From NCBI RefSeq assembly GCF_014489515.1, contig NZ_CP060782.1, positions 2,170,001 through 2,234,000 of the forward strand: a stretch of 64,000 bases of DNA, written 5' to 3'. The position numbers and the translations under genes were made by a program. Source of the DNA: Sphingomonas sediminicola. Its GTDB lineage: Bacteria > Pseudomonadota > Alphaproteobacteria > Sphingomonadales > Sphingomonadaceae. The notes beneath the pieces were generated by a model. It had not been told where the DNA came from. It did no database searches and saw only the letters and a list, made by a program, of their open reading frames with translations. Below are positions 18,147 to 28,225 of this stretch, in pieces; positions within the stretch are counted from its first letter, which is position 1; every line of letters begins with the position of its first letter.

Positions 18147-20208
18147 CAGCGGATCGGGACGAAACGTACTGCTGCTCCGCCGCCCGGAGCGATGCGCATC
18201 GCAAGTCTGGCCCTCGCCGTTACCACCTTCTGCTCGATCACGATCGAGCGCGGATTGGTACGATAGTCGGCGTCATCGCCGTCGCGGTAGATCTCCGCGC
18301 GATAACGCTGGCCCGGCTTCAGGAAATCGAGCGCGACGTCGAAGCGGCGCTCCTGCTCGTCGCCTACTGCGCCGACGAACCACTGGTCCGAACCCCGAGC
18401 CTTGCGCGCGAAGACTGCCATGTCGCCGACTTCGCCGGCGAGCATGCGCGTTTCGTCCCAGTCGACCGCGACGTCCTTGATGAACTTGAACGTCTGCGGA
18501 TTGGCCTCGTAATTCTCGATCAGGTCCGGCGCCATTTGGATTGGCGAGTAGATGACCACGTAGAGCGCCAGCTGCTTCGCAAGCGTGGACAGGATCTGCG
18601 TGTTGTTCTTGCCGGTCAGGCTAAGGACGCCAGGCGTGAAATCCATTGGTCCCGAGATCAGCCTCGTAAAGACGAGATTCGCCTCATGTTCGGGCGGGTT
18701 CTTGGGCTCGCCCCAGGCGTTGTATTCCATACCACGCTGGCCCTCGCGGGAGACCCAGTTCGGATAGGTGCGGCGGAGGCCCGTGTCCTTCACCGGCTCG
18801 TGCGGATTGACGGCGATGTGCCGCCTGGCCGCCTCGGTGACGACCTTCAGATGGTGGTTCACCATCACCTGGCCTTCGTGCCATTCGAAGTGGATCTTGC
18901 CGTCCGCGCCTTCGGCCTGGATGCCGCCGGCGTCAGCGACATAGCCGGTCTTCACGGCAGGCACTCCGAGACGCTGATAAAGATCGAGCGCTGGCCCGAG
19001 CTGCTTCTCGTAGTTGGCTATGTTCCCGGCTGTTTCGTGGTGCCCGATCAGCACGACTCCCTTCGAGCGTGCGTAGCGCGTCACTTCGGCGATATCGAAG
19101 TCCGGGTAGGGCTCGGTGAAGCTGAACTCGAACCCGCGTCCGAACCAGTCGCCATCCCAGCCCTTGTTCCAGCCTTCGACCAGCACGCCGCCGAATCCGT
19201 TCTTCGCGGCGAAATCGATCATGCGTTTGGTGTATTCGGTGGTCGCTCCATGCTTCGGGCCGGAATTCCACGTTTTCCGGTCAAGGTGCATGTCCCACCA
19301 GATGCCGACATATTTCATCGGCTTCACCCAACTCACATCGCCGAGCTTGTTGGCCTCATTGAGGTTCAGGATGATCTGTGCGGAGCGGTAGAGCGACGGC
19401 GCATCGGGAGCGATCATGATCACGCGCCAAGGAGTCGCGAATGGCGTATCGCGGCTGACCTTCGGGCCGTTGGAAGACGGCGTCAAAACCGCCTTAAAGG
19501 TCCGCCCGCCGACGCGGCGAAGGTTCATTCCTGAATAGTCGACCAGCGCCGCTTCATGGAACGACAGGTGAAGCCCGCTCACGGTGCGAACGGTCAGCGG
19601 AGTCTGAGCAGTCCCGACCTGCTCAATCGGCGTGCGGTTGTAGACATACTCCTCGCGGTTCCATTCGAACGCGGGGTCCCACCAGGCCTCCCCCGGCTCG
19701 GCGATCGCAAACTCGGTGAGTTCATCCGCGATGTTCGCATGTCCAAGCTTCGTCTGCTGCGGAAGCTCGTAACGGAAGCCGACGCCGTCGTCGTAGACGC
19801 GGAACACGACGGTCATCCGCCTTTTGTCCCAATTCTTCTCGTCGAACCTGACGGTCAGCTCATTGTAGTGGTTGCGGACACTTCGATACTCGCCCCATGG
19901 CTGTTCCCAGGCCTCGTCGAAGCCACGGGTCGACTGCCCAGCAAAGGCGAAATTGCGCAGCATCTCGGGGCGTCGGTGAACAGGAAACCGAGGCGGCTTT
20001 CGGTGATGACCGGCTTGCCGAGCCGCGACACCTTGTAACCGACGCGGCCTTCCGGATTGAGCGTCACGTCGACATGGATCGTTCCCGAAGGAGAATCGAC
20101 TCCCGCGACGGCACGCGATCCGGCAGCCGCCTGCGCCACGTCCTGAGCAGCGGCAGGGACGGCAACGAGGCACAGGACGAAGGCGGCAAGCATGCGAAGC
20201 AGGGTCAT
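18146..20208 (-). CDS. Glycoside hydrolase family 97 (SusB-type alpha-glucosidase)
   Basis: GH97 enzymes hydrolyse alpha-glucosidic bonds and in Bacteroides SusB complete starch breakdown in the periplasm. The start at 20208 gives MTLLRMLAAFVLCLVAVPAAAQ, a signal peptide, with a GAGGAG ribosome site. A frame break near 19968, where one more G restores TDAPEMLRNF, separates the first 80 residues. The rest is intact: PWGEYRSVRNHYNEL, the barrel segments YVGIWWDMHL and VLVEGWNKGWDGDW, then GYVADAGG and NPHEPVKDTGLRRTYPN. The C-terminal domain closes with YRDGDDADYRTNP. The joined length is about 687 residues, normal for the family. The start overlaps the GH13 stop by four bases. Confidence 0.94.
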
Positions 20209-21794
20209 GTGATCTCCTCGATCACTGCCGAGTAAGGTCCGACCTTCCCGCCGTCGAGGCTGCCCGTGCTGAAGAAGGCTTTGCCTACCGCCACACCATA
20301 GGTCGCCGGTCGATCCGAGAGGTTGAACGTGCACCGCAATCGCTCTGATCCTGCAATCCGGTCGAAGACCAGCACGTCGCCTTCTGACTCCACGATCTCC
20401 ATCGATCCTTGGCGCAGCGCAATGTGCTTGTTGCGGAGCCTCAAGGCTTCGCGTGTGAACTGCAGCAGAGACCCGCAGTCTGATTCCTGCTGATCGACCG
20501 CGAGCGCGGCGTGGCTCTCACCCACGGGAAGCCAAGGCCCCGACTGCGAAAAGCCAAGCTCTGGCGCATCACATTTCCAGGGCATGGGGGTGCGAGCGCC
20601 ATCGCGGCTTAGCGTTTGCGGCCAGTTCGCGATCGCTTCAGGATCCTGCAGCCGCTCGTATGGCACATCGACCTGGGGCAGCCCCAGCTCTTCGCCCTGA
20701 TAGAGAATGATCGACCCCCGCAGTGTCGCGAGAAGCAACATCTTCACGCGCGCGAATTGGTCGCGATGGTCTTCGTCGGCCCAGCGAGAAATCGCCCGGG
20801 GCGCGTCGTGATTCTCGAACGCCCAGGTCGGCCAGCCCGCGTCATTCGGCCAATCCTTCGCGACGCGCGCTACGAGCTGCGGTGTCAGCCTCTCCGCATA
20901 AAGGAAATCGAAGCCGTAGGCGCTGTTCAGCCGTGAATTGCCTTCGGTGAACGCGCGCATCTCTCCAAGCGCATGATCGCCACCGACTTCGGCAAGGGTG
21001 AAGCGGTCGCCATACTCGTTCGTGACCGCCCGCAACCGCTCGAGAAATTTCGCGATGTCGGGATGCGACTGGTTGTAGAGATGCTGCTGGAAATCGAACG
21101 GACGCGTGCGCTTGCCGCCGTTTGGAGCAGGCGGATTATCTCGCAGCTCCGGGTCGTGCATCGCGAAGTTGATCGCATCGATGCGAAAGCCGTCGACACC
21201 GCGATCGAGCCAGAAGCGCGCAACGTCAAGCAACGCATCCTGCACCGCGCAATTGTGCACGTTGAGGTCGGGCTGCTCGGGCAGGAAATTGTGCAGATAA
21301 TATTGCCCGCGCCGCGCGTCCCAGGTCCACGAAGGCCCGCCGAAAACGGATTGCCAGTTGTTCGGAGGAGAGCCGTCCGGCTTTGCGTCCGCCCACACGT
21401 ACCAGTCCGCCTTTGGATTATCGCGGTTCGACCGGCTTTCCTGGAACCAGGGATGCTGGTCGGAACTGTGCGAATAGACCTGATCGATGATGACCTTCAG
21501 CCCAAGCGAGTGCGCACGCTCGACCAACATATCGAAGTCACGGAGTGTCCCGAACACCGGATCGACACCGCAATAATCGGCGACATCGTAACCGAAGTCG
21601 CGCATCGGTGAGGTGAAGAAGGGCGACAACCAGATGCCGTCGACGCCGAGATCCCGGACGTAATCGAGCTTCTCGGTGATGCCGGGCAGATCGCCGATCC
21701 CGTCACCGTTCGAATCCGAAAAACTGCGCGGGTAGATTTGATAGATCGCCGCGCCGCGCCACCACGCAGTCGAAGTAGCGGCAGCGCTTTGCAT
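20205..21794 (-). CDS. Glycoside hydrolase family 13 alpha-glucosidase / oligo-1,6-glucosidase
   Basis: This 529-residue cytoplasmic-type GH13 enzyme cuts maltooligosaccharides or isomaltose. It begins WWRGAAIYQIYPRSFSDSNGDGIGD, the hallmark of the alpha-glucosidase branch. The nucleophile is Asp206 in DGFRIDAINF, the acid/base is Glu269 in LAEVGG, and ENHDAPR supplies the transition-state aspartate. No signal peptide is visible. I prefer ATG 21794 because GAGG lies five bases before it. ATG 21815, overlapping the stop of the upstream GH13 gene, would add seven residues and cannot be excluded. The product would finish what the exported amylase and GH97 release. Confidence 0.94.
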   Translation of the reverse strand: MQSAAATSTAWWRGAAIYQIYPRSFSDSNGDGIGDLPGITEKLDYVRDLGVDGIWLSPFFTSPMRDFGYDVADYCGVDPVFGTLRDFDMLVERAHSLGLKVIIDQVYSHSSDQHPWFQESRSNRDNPKADWYVWADAKPDGSPPNNWQSVFGGPSWTWDARRGQYYLHNFLPEQPDLNVHNCAVQDALLDVARFWLDRGVDGFRIDAINFAMHDPELRDNPPAPNGGKRTRPFDFQQHLYNQSHPDIAKFLERLRAVTNEYGDRFTLAEVGGDHALGEMRAFTEGNSRLNSAYGFDFLYAERLTPQLVARVAKDWPNDAGWPTWAFENHDAPRAISRWADEDHRDQFARVKMLLLATLRGSIILYQGEELGLPQVDVPYERLQDPEAIANWPQTLSRDGARTPMPWKCDAPELGFSQSGPWLPVGESHAALAVDQQESDCGSLLQFTREALRLRNKHIALRQGSMEIVESEGDVLVFDRIAGSERLRCTFNLSDRPATYGVAVGKAFFSTGSLDGGKVGPYSAVIEEIT

Positions 21795-21804
21795 ACGCGC
21801 CTCG

Positions 21805-23574
21805 TCAGCGAGCATCGCACACCGCATAGCCGAGTGGCGGAAGCATGATTTGTACGCTTCCCGGCGCAACAGAAGTGGCAGGGCATGCACCAGCGAGCGT
21901 CGTGAATTTCGAAGACGCGGTCTCCACGCGGACGTTCTGCTCGATCGGCTGCGTCGACGTGTTGAAGACCAGCAGCACCTCATGGCCGTCCGCTGGGTCG
22001 AAGCGCGACACTGCGAACAGACCCGGCTTCTCCGACGCGAAGCGCACGACTTGGCGGCCACGAGTCAGCGCCGGATTGCTCGTCCGAATATGGGCGAGCT
22101 TCGCGATCTCGCGGTAGATCGGGTGGTTGGTGTCGAAGTTCGACTGCGCGGTCGTCGCGTTCGTCCCGAGCAATTTGTCCTCGATGTAGGTGGCGACCCG
22201 AGAAGCGAACATGTCCTGCCGTGCATCCTGGTCGCCGCCTTTGCCGACGAAACCCTGCTCATCGCCCGAATAGATGGTCGGTACGCCACGCAGGGTCAGA
22301 AGCATCGCGTGACCCAGCAGGTCGCGCTTGAGCAGCTCTTCGTTGTCCGCCTGAAGCCCGAACATCTTGAGGAGCGCAGGGAAACGGCCGGCGTCATGAT
22401 TGCCGAGAAATGTGGGTAGGCGCAGCGCAGCCTCGGTGCCACCCTCGTACAGGGCGTCGGCGCGGAACAGCTTCGCGAGCTCGTCGGTGCCGGCCTTACC
22501 CGCGACGACGTCAATCACGGCGCGCGCGAATGGAAAGTCCAAGACGCTCGGCAATTTGTCGACGCGCGTATTCACGGCCGTGTGCGCCGGGTCCATTTCG
22601 CTGGTCGCGACCTCGCCGAAGATATGGAAATTCGGAATGCCTTTGGAGCGAGCCCTCGCCATTATTGCCGGTGCGAATTGCGCCCAGAATTCCGGGTTCA
22701 CATGCTGCGCGGTATCAATCCGGAAGCCGTCGACGCCGAACCGATCAATCCACGATCCGTAGATGTCGATCATCCCTTGCACGACGCGCGGATGTTCGGT
22801 GAACAAATCGTCCAGCCCGACGAAGTCGCCCATCTGGCTGGACTCGCCCTTGAACGTCGTGTCGCCCCGATTGTGATAGTAGATCGGTTCGTTGAGCCAG
22901 GCCGGGACCTTGATGGCCTTCTCCACCGGCTTGACCGTGATGGTGTAGGCGTAATTGGGGTCGATCAGCTTCGAGAAATCGCGCCCGTCGAAGTCGGGGT
23001 TGATCGCCGCGCCGCTGACGCCGCCGCGCCGCTGGTACGGATAGTCAGCGATGCTGCGGTACGGGCACTCGCCCTTTCCTTCGCACTCCCTCGGATAAAG
23101 GACGTCCGCCGTGTGATTGGCGATGATGTCCATGTAAACCTTCATGCCGCGCGCGTGCGCAGCATCGACGAAAGCCTTGAAGTCGGCGTCGGTGCCGAGA
23201 TGGGGATCGACGCGGGTAAAGTCCGTCACCCAATAGCCGTGATAGCCGGCACTTTCCTGCCCCTTGTTGCCCTGCACAGGCTTGTTCTTGAAAATTGGCG
23301 ACAACCAGACTGCGGTAGCGCCCATTCCCTGGATGTAATCCAGCCGTTTGGTCAGCCCCCTAAGATCGCCGCCATGGAAAAAGCCCTTGCTCGTCGGGTC
23401 GAAACCGGTGGCGAGACGGTCACCCTTCAATCCACCCCTGTCGTTGGACGCATCGCCGTTCTCGAAGCGATCTGGCAGCAGGAAGTAGATGACCTCGTCT
23501 TCGGGAAGACGCGCACGGTAATCGGCTGCGGGCGCCGCAGCGGCCATCGCAGCAAGCGCAATCATTAGCGGCAT
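21805..23574 (-). CDS. Exported glycoside hydrolase family 13 alpha-amylase/neopullulanase-like enzyme
   Basis: This 589-residue alpha-amylase family enzyme has a signal peptide over about residues 1-16. IYFLLPDRFENGDASND is the typical start of the barrel, followed by MDIIANHTAD. The nucleophile is Asp287 in VDGFRIDTAQH, the acid/base Glu321 in FGEVATSE, and the third carboxylate Asp394 in LGNHDAGR. Residues 164-170 hold a small CEGKGEC loop that may form a disulphide outside the cytoplasm. The start codon overlaps the halogenase stop (TGATG). It probably works in the periplasm or outside on starch or maltodextrin delivered through the TBDR of the same operon. The gene is unbroken. Confidence 0.94.
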   Translation of the reverse strand: MPLMIALAAMAAAAPAADYRARLPEDEVIYFLLPDRFENGDASNDRGGLKGDRLATGFDPTSKGFFHGGDLRGLTKRLDYIQGMGATAVWLSPIFKNKPVQGNKGQESAGYHGYWVTDFTRVDPHLGTDADFKAFVDAAHARGMKVYMDIIANHTADVLYPRECEGKGECPYRSIADYPYQRRGGVSGAAINPDFDGRDFSKLIDPNYAYTITVKPVEKAIKVPAWLNEPIYYHNRGDTTFKGESSQMGDFVGLDDLFTEHPRVVQGMIDIYGSWIDRFGVDGFRIDTAQHVNPEFWAQFAPAIMARARSKGIPNFHIFGEVATSEMDPAHTAVNTRVDKLPSVLDFPFARAVIDVVAGKAGTDELAKLFRADALYEGGTEAALRLPTFLGNHDAGRFPALLKMFGLQADNEELLKRDLLGHAMLLTLRGVPTIYSGDEQGFVGKGGDQDARQDMFASRVATYIEDKLLGTNATTAQSNFDTNHPIYREIAKLAHIRTSNPALTRGRQVVRFASEKPGLFAVSRFDPADGHEVLLVFNTSTQPIEQNVRVETASSKFTTLAGACPATSVAPGSVQIMLPPLGYAVCDAR

Positions 23575-25093
23575 CAGGCGTGTACCTCTTTACGTCGTGC
23601 GGACTTCGCGAGCATTGAATCGACGAATTCGGCGTGCGTCGGCAATGCAGCTGCAGCGCTGCGATAAGTGGCCGCGAGCTTGGCGAGATACGCCGCCATT
23701 TCGTCACGTGGGAGAGCGGCGGCCAATGGCGAGAACGAGCGCGGCTCCAGGCCCTGCCCGATCATGACTTGCCCCAGCCTTCCTCAGTGAAAAGCTCGTT
23801 GTCCTCGCGCACGATGATTGCGGCCTCTTCGAAGAGCGCGATCTTCTCGGCCAGCGTGGCAGGGATCGGCATGTCGCGGCACTGATCCCAGAACGGCTCC
23901 CCAATACGCCGGTTGGCTTTGTAGTGGAGGATCAGGAAGTCGCGGATCTGCTCCCACTCGGTCGCCGTTTGGCGGTTGAACTTTTCGCGGACCGCGGGAC
24001 CGGCGGAAGCCTTCGGAAGGAATGTTAGCAATCGGGCGATCGAGGACTGGATCAGGTGAATGCTCGTGGATTCCAGTGGCTCCATGAAGCCCGCCGAAAG
24101 GCCTAGCGCGACGACATTGTGCGACCAGACCTGCTCGCGCATGCCAGCGGTAAACCGAAGCGGCCGCGGATCGTCGAGCGCATCCCCGTCGAGATGCTCG
24201 AGAAGGATCGACGCCGCTTCGTCGTCCGAAATCTGACTGCTGCAATAGACGTGGCCGTTGCCGGTCCGGTGCTGAAGAGGGATGCGCCATTGCCAGCCCG
24301 CCTTGCGCGCAATCGACTGCGTGAACGGGCGGAAGTTTTCGCTTCTCGCACACGGAACGGCGAGCGCCCGGTCGCACGGAAGATAATTCGACCAGTCGCG
24401 GAAACCAATGCCGAGCGTCTGTCCGAGCAGCAGTGAACGGAACCCGGTGCAATCCAGGAAGAAGTCACCTTCGATCCGGCGCCCGCCGTCGAGCAAAAGG
24501 GCAGCAACATCACCGCCCTGCTCATCGCGTTCGACGCTGTCGATCTTGCCCTCGATGCGAGTGACCCCGCGCTCCTCGGCGTACCGGCGGAGGAAGGCCG
24601 CGAAGAGCGACGCATCGAAATGATAGGCGTGAACCAGTCCGAGCGCTGAATTCGCCGGCCCCTCAGGGATGGCCATCCGGCCCATGCGAGCGGCGACCTC
24701 GTTGAAATAATAGTGGCCAAATTCCTCGGCGAGGCCGTGGGAACGCGCGCTGTGCCAAAGCTGGCGGAACGGGATAACGCCGACCGCGCGGCCGACGATT
24801 CCGAACGCATGCATGTAGCGATGGCCGGGCTCCAACCAGCCGTCGAACTCGATCCCGAGCTTGTAGGTAGCCTTCGTCTCGCGAACGATGTCCGCTTCGT
24901 GGAGGCCCAGTCCACCTATGAACAAGTGTATTTGCGGGATCGTCGCTTCGCCGACGCCGACAATGCCGATCGCATCGGATTCAACCAGAATGATCGAAGT
25001 GTTTCCGAGGAAACGAGACAGCGTGGCCGCGGCCATCCATCCGGCTGTGCCGCCGCCTACGACGACGATCCGGCGCTGACCCGTTTCACTCAT
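23574..25093 (-). CDS. Flavin-dependent tryptophan-halogenase family protein (starch locus copy)
   Basis: This is the second halogenase-family protein of the window. FAD binds at GGGTAG (13-18), the candidate catalytic lysine is Lys78 in ATYKLG, and EPLEST carries the partner glutamate and serine. The motif GWQWRIP matches the canonical form. The family's usual GWSNYLPCDRA-like segment reads DWSNYLPCDRALAVPC. One frame break near 23770, where a fifth G in TGGGGCAAG would restore GWGQVMIGQG, splits off the last 64 residues. The joined length is about 506. It is placed between a sugar TBDR and an exported amylase, mirroring the first copy in the beta-glucan operon. The biological substrate is unknown. 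Confidence 0.9.
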
Positions 25094-25152
25094 GTCACTC
25101 TTTCATCGCGCGGACCCGGCGACGCTTCAAGCGCCACCGGGTTCGCTCAAGA

Positions 25153-28064
25153 TCAGCCGCGTTCGGGCGCCGGTGGCGGCGGCGGAGGCGGAGGCGGCGG
25201 AACCGGGCAAGCGTCGGTCGCCAGGATCACCGATCCATCCGCGCAGGTCTGCGTCGGCGGCGGGGCCGGCGGCGGTGGTGGCGGAGGCGCCGGAGGTGGC
25301 GGCGGCGGCGGAGCCTCTGCACCGAACTTGTACGTGAAGCCCGCAAGGAAGCGGCGTCCGTAAGTCTGGTACTTCAGGAACTGGAGGTCGTTGCTCGCAC
25401 CTTGCGGAAGCGTCTTCGAAGGCTCGTCGGTAAGGTTCTGACCCTGCACGTAGAGCGACAGCCCGCGAAGCATCGACGACGTCGGGAAATCATATCCGAC
25501 TTGTGCGTCGAAGATGGTTTCCGACTGCACCACCTGCCGGTCGAGGCCCCCGCTGTAGAGCGCGAAATCGCCCAGATATTCCGACCGGTAGCGCATGCTG
25601 CCGCGGAGATTGAATCCGCTATTCTCATAGAAGGCGGTCAGGTTGCCGACCCACTTCGAATAGCCCGGGATCGAACTGTAATTCCCGTTGAAGTCCTTCA
25701 CCTTGGTCTTCGTGTATCCAATACCGCCCGTCAGGCCGAAACCTGCTAGCGCGTCGGAGAACACGTCGAAAGGAAGGGTGCCGGCCAACTCGGCGCCGTA
25801 GATGTAACCGCCCTTGGTATTGACCTGCCCGAACAGAATGCCGTCTGTGCTGACCGGCGGAAGGTTGGTTGGAGGCGGATAGCCGCTGTAGTCGAACGCG
25901 GTGAACCCGCTCGCGATGTAGCGGTCCATGTGCTTGTAGAAAGTCTGGAGCGCGATGTAGCCTTCGACCCGAAATACTTCTCGAAGTTCAGGTCGACGCC
26001 CGTCGCCGCATACGGCTTCAGGTCGGGATTGCCGCCGTCACCCCGGATGATACCGCCAAGGGATAGATCGGTGAAATAATTGAAGTTGTTGGCCATGTCC
26101 GGCATCCGAGGACGGATGTGCTGCTTGGATGCAGCGAACCGGATGATGAAGTCGTTCGGCATCCGGAACGACAGGTTCAGGCTGGGAAGGACTTCCCAAT
26201 ACTTTCGGCTCTTCGTGCTCGAGATGAGTCCTGACACGCCGCTCGCCCCGACCAGGCCTGTCGAGCTCTGGTCCGTGTGAACGAACTGCACACCAACGTT
26301 GCCGGTCAGTTCCGTGCTTCCGAGCTGCGCATTGATCACGCCCATGACGTACGGCGTCCACAGCTTTTCGCTGACCTTGTAGGCCTTCTGGTCGCCCCAG
26401 GGAGCCGGCACCACGTCGAGCACTCCGGCGTCGATCAGGTCGCGCGGATCGTAGGTCAGGATCGGCCCGATGCCGCGATCCAGTTCCACGGGATCGAGGA
26501 TTAGATCCGATGGAACGGCGATCTCGTCCACGCCGCCCGCCGGGGTCAGATAGGCCTCGACCGCACGAAGCTTCTTGCTGCGATCAGTATAGCTCACGCC
26601 GAGCTTCACTGAACTCAGGAAGGAGTCGAGCTCGCGTTCGATCTCGAAATGAGCCTGCTTGAGGTCGTCTCGGGTCTTGCGAAGGTTGTCGTAGCCTGCC
26701 TGATTGATCGGCCCGTTGAACCAGCCCCAACCCTGGACGTCTGTGAGCATAATCATGTTCGGGTCCGAATAATCGAGGTTCGGGCTGAAGACAGGACCTT
26801 CGTCAGTCCAGCTGAAATCGATGTTGTCGGAGGCTCCGCTGCGCCCGCGGCCAGTACCGACTGTCGTCTGGAGGAACCGATCGCTGCGATCGGTGCGCGA
26901 CCAGCTGAGGTCGGCGAATCCTCTCCATCCGCTGTGGCTGTCGAACGCGAGGTTCCAGCCGACGGAATAGAGGTCGGCGTCGCGATCGTTCGCATAGTTC
27001 TCGACGATGCCGAAAACGTTGTTGAAAGTGCCGCCGGTAACGAGGCCGTCCTCGGTGGTGACGTTGGTCAGCGGGAAATTGCCGAACGCCGGAAACTCGA
27101 ACCCGCGCTGGTTCACGTGATCCTTGAAGTTCGAATAGAAGGCATCGACGGTCGTGGAAATATTGTCGCTCAGACGAGCCTGGATGGTACCGTTGATTCC
27201 GAGGCGCTTGAGGTCGCTGGATTCGACCCACATCTTCGTTCCGTTGAAGATCTGGCTGGAATCGGTCGAGCTCAGGTTGGAATAGCCCCAGGAATTCCAG
27301 TCCTTCGTCTGATAGGGCTCGTTCGTGTAGGACGCCGACAAGGCGATGCCGACATCGCCGTTGCCGAACTGGTCGACGTAGGTGCCGTACACGCGATAGC
27401 CCAGGTCGTGAGAATCAGGCTGCAGCTTCTGGTCGACGTAGCTCCCGCGCGCTCCCACCGCGATGATGCGCTTGCCGGCATCGAGCGGGCGGATCGTGCG
27501 AAGGTCGATCGTGCCGACGAGGCCCTGGCTGGTCAGATTTGCCGCCGGGGTCTTGTAGACGACGACCTGGTTCAGGATTTCAGACGGGAACTGGTCGAAC
27601 TCGACCGCGCGCGAGTCATTCGTCGTGGTCTGTTCACGGCCATTCAGCGTCGTCACGGAGAAGTCCGGACCAAAGCCACGGATGGAGATGATGTTGGCGC
27701 GGCCCTGTGCACGCTGCGCCGAAATGCCCGGAAGGCGAGCAATCGATTCGCCGATGCCATTGTCCGGAAGCTTGCCGATATCTTCCGCGGTGACCGCTTC
27801 GACGACCTGGTCGGTCCGCTTCTTCGTGGATGTGGCGCTGGCGAGAGCGGCGCGGAAGCCCGTGACGACAATCGCCTTGTCCTCGCTGGCAGGCTCCTGA
27901 GCCGCCGCTTGATCGGTCGTTTCCTGCGCCGCTGCGGCCGTTGTGTCTGCCGGCTCAGTCGTTTCGGTTTGCGCGCTTGCGGGCGTTGCGGCCACGAAGC
28001 TCAATGCGAGCGCAAGCGGGCTCGCCGCGGCGGCCAGACGCAGGCGCGAAGACGTGATGATCAT
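25153..28064 (-). CDS. TonB-dependent receptor of the starch locus with a proline-rich C-terminal tail
   Basis: This outer-membrane receptor is probably for maltooligosaccharides. The signal peptide ends PASAQ near residue 32. AIVVTGFRAALASATSTKKR, EDIGKLPDNGIGESIARLPG and FGPDFSVTTLNGREQ form the plug. NPDLKPY and YVQGQNLTDEPSKT mark the late barrel. A frame break near 25968, where one more G restores YFGVEGYIALQTFYKHMDRY, divides the gene, and the joined length is about 970 residues. Most TBDRs end at the terminal YKF. Here 56 residues follow it, with three proline runs around TQTCADGSVILATDACP. It is the first gene of the operon running down to 16121. Confidence 0.92.
25156..25323 (-). repeat. 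Trinucleotide-rich tract encoding the polyproline tail of the TBDR
   Basis: This tract encodes residues beyond the beta-signal YKF: seven prolines, alanine, seven prolines, alanine, three prolines, then a 16-residue cysteine-containing insert, then ten prolines and APERG. On the plus strand it appears as GGC/GGA triplet runs, mainly at 25172-25201 and 25257-25314. Triplet slippage would change tail length without breaking the frame. Base composition is far more G-skewed than the surrounding gene. Confidence 0.85.
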
Positions 28065-28186
28065 CGATTTCGTTCCCCTGATTCACGGCGTTTCGCCGCG
28101 ACGACTTCCTGTTGGGCATGAAGCCCTCTCCCGAAGATGAGGGATATCAGAGGTTTCAGCCTGCGGAACGGGGTCCGCGCCTATAC

Positions 28187-28194
28187 ATACGTAT
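28187..28194. promoter_or_regulatory. ATACGTAT palindrome in the divergent region between TBDR and LacI genes
   Basis: The 161-base region between the starch-locus TBDR start (28064, minus) and the LacI-type start (28226, plus) must hold both promoters. It contains TACATACGTATTCA with a perfect 8-bp palindrome and the central CG seen in LacI-family operators. It is shorter and less symmetric than the 16078 site, so the call is tentative. Confidence 0.45.
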
Positions 28195-28225
28195 TCAGCC
28201 CGCCTAATCTGCTCCGAGGGAGAAG

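Noticed and set aside
17990..19534. Open frame of 514 codons on the plus strand opposite GH97 and the esterase
   Set aside because: Antisense to two strongly conserved genes and without any recognisable motif.
25156..25323. Triplet-rich tract as a CRISPR or other repeat array
   Set aside because: The repeats are short proline codons in frame with the receptor gene, without spacers or a leader.
24713..25363. Plus-strand frame with long glycine runs opposite the TBDR tail and the second halogenase
   Set aside because: The glycine runs are the complement of the proline codons in the TBDR tail. The minus-strand reading has a coherent receptor ending.
26649..28121. Open frame of 490 codons on the plus strand opposite the starch TBDR
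   Set aside because: It lies antisense to a well-supported receptor gene, has no known domain and has the arginine- and valine-rich composition usual for shadow frames in high-GC DNA.
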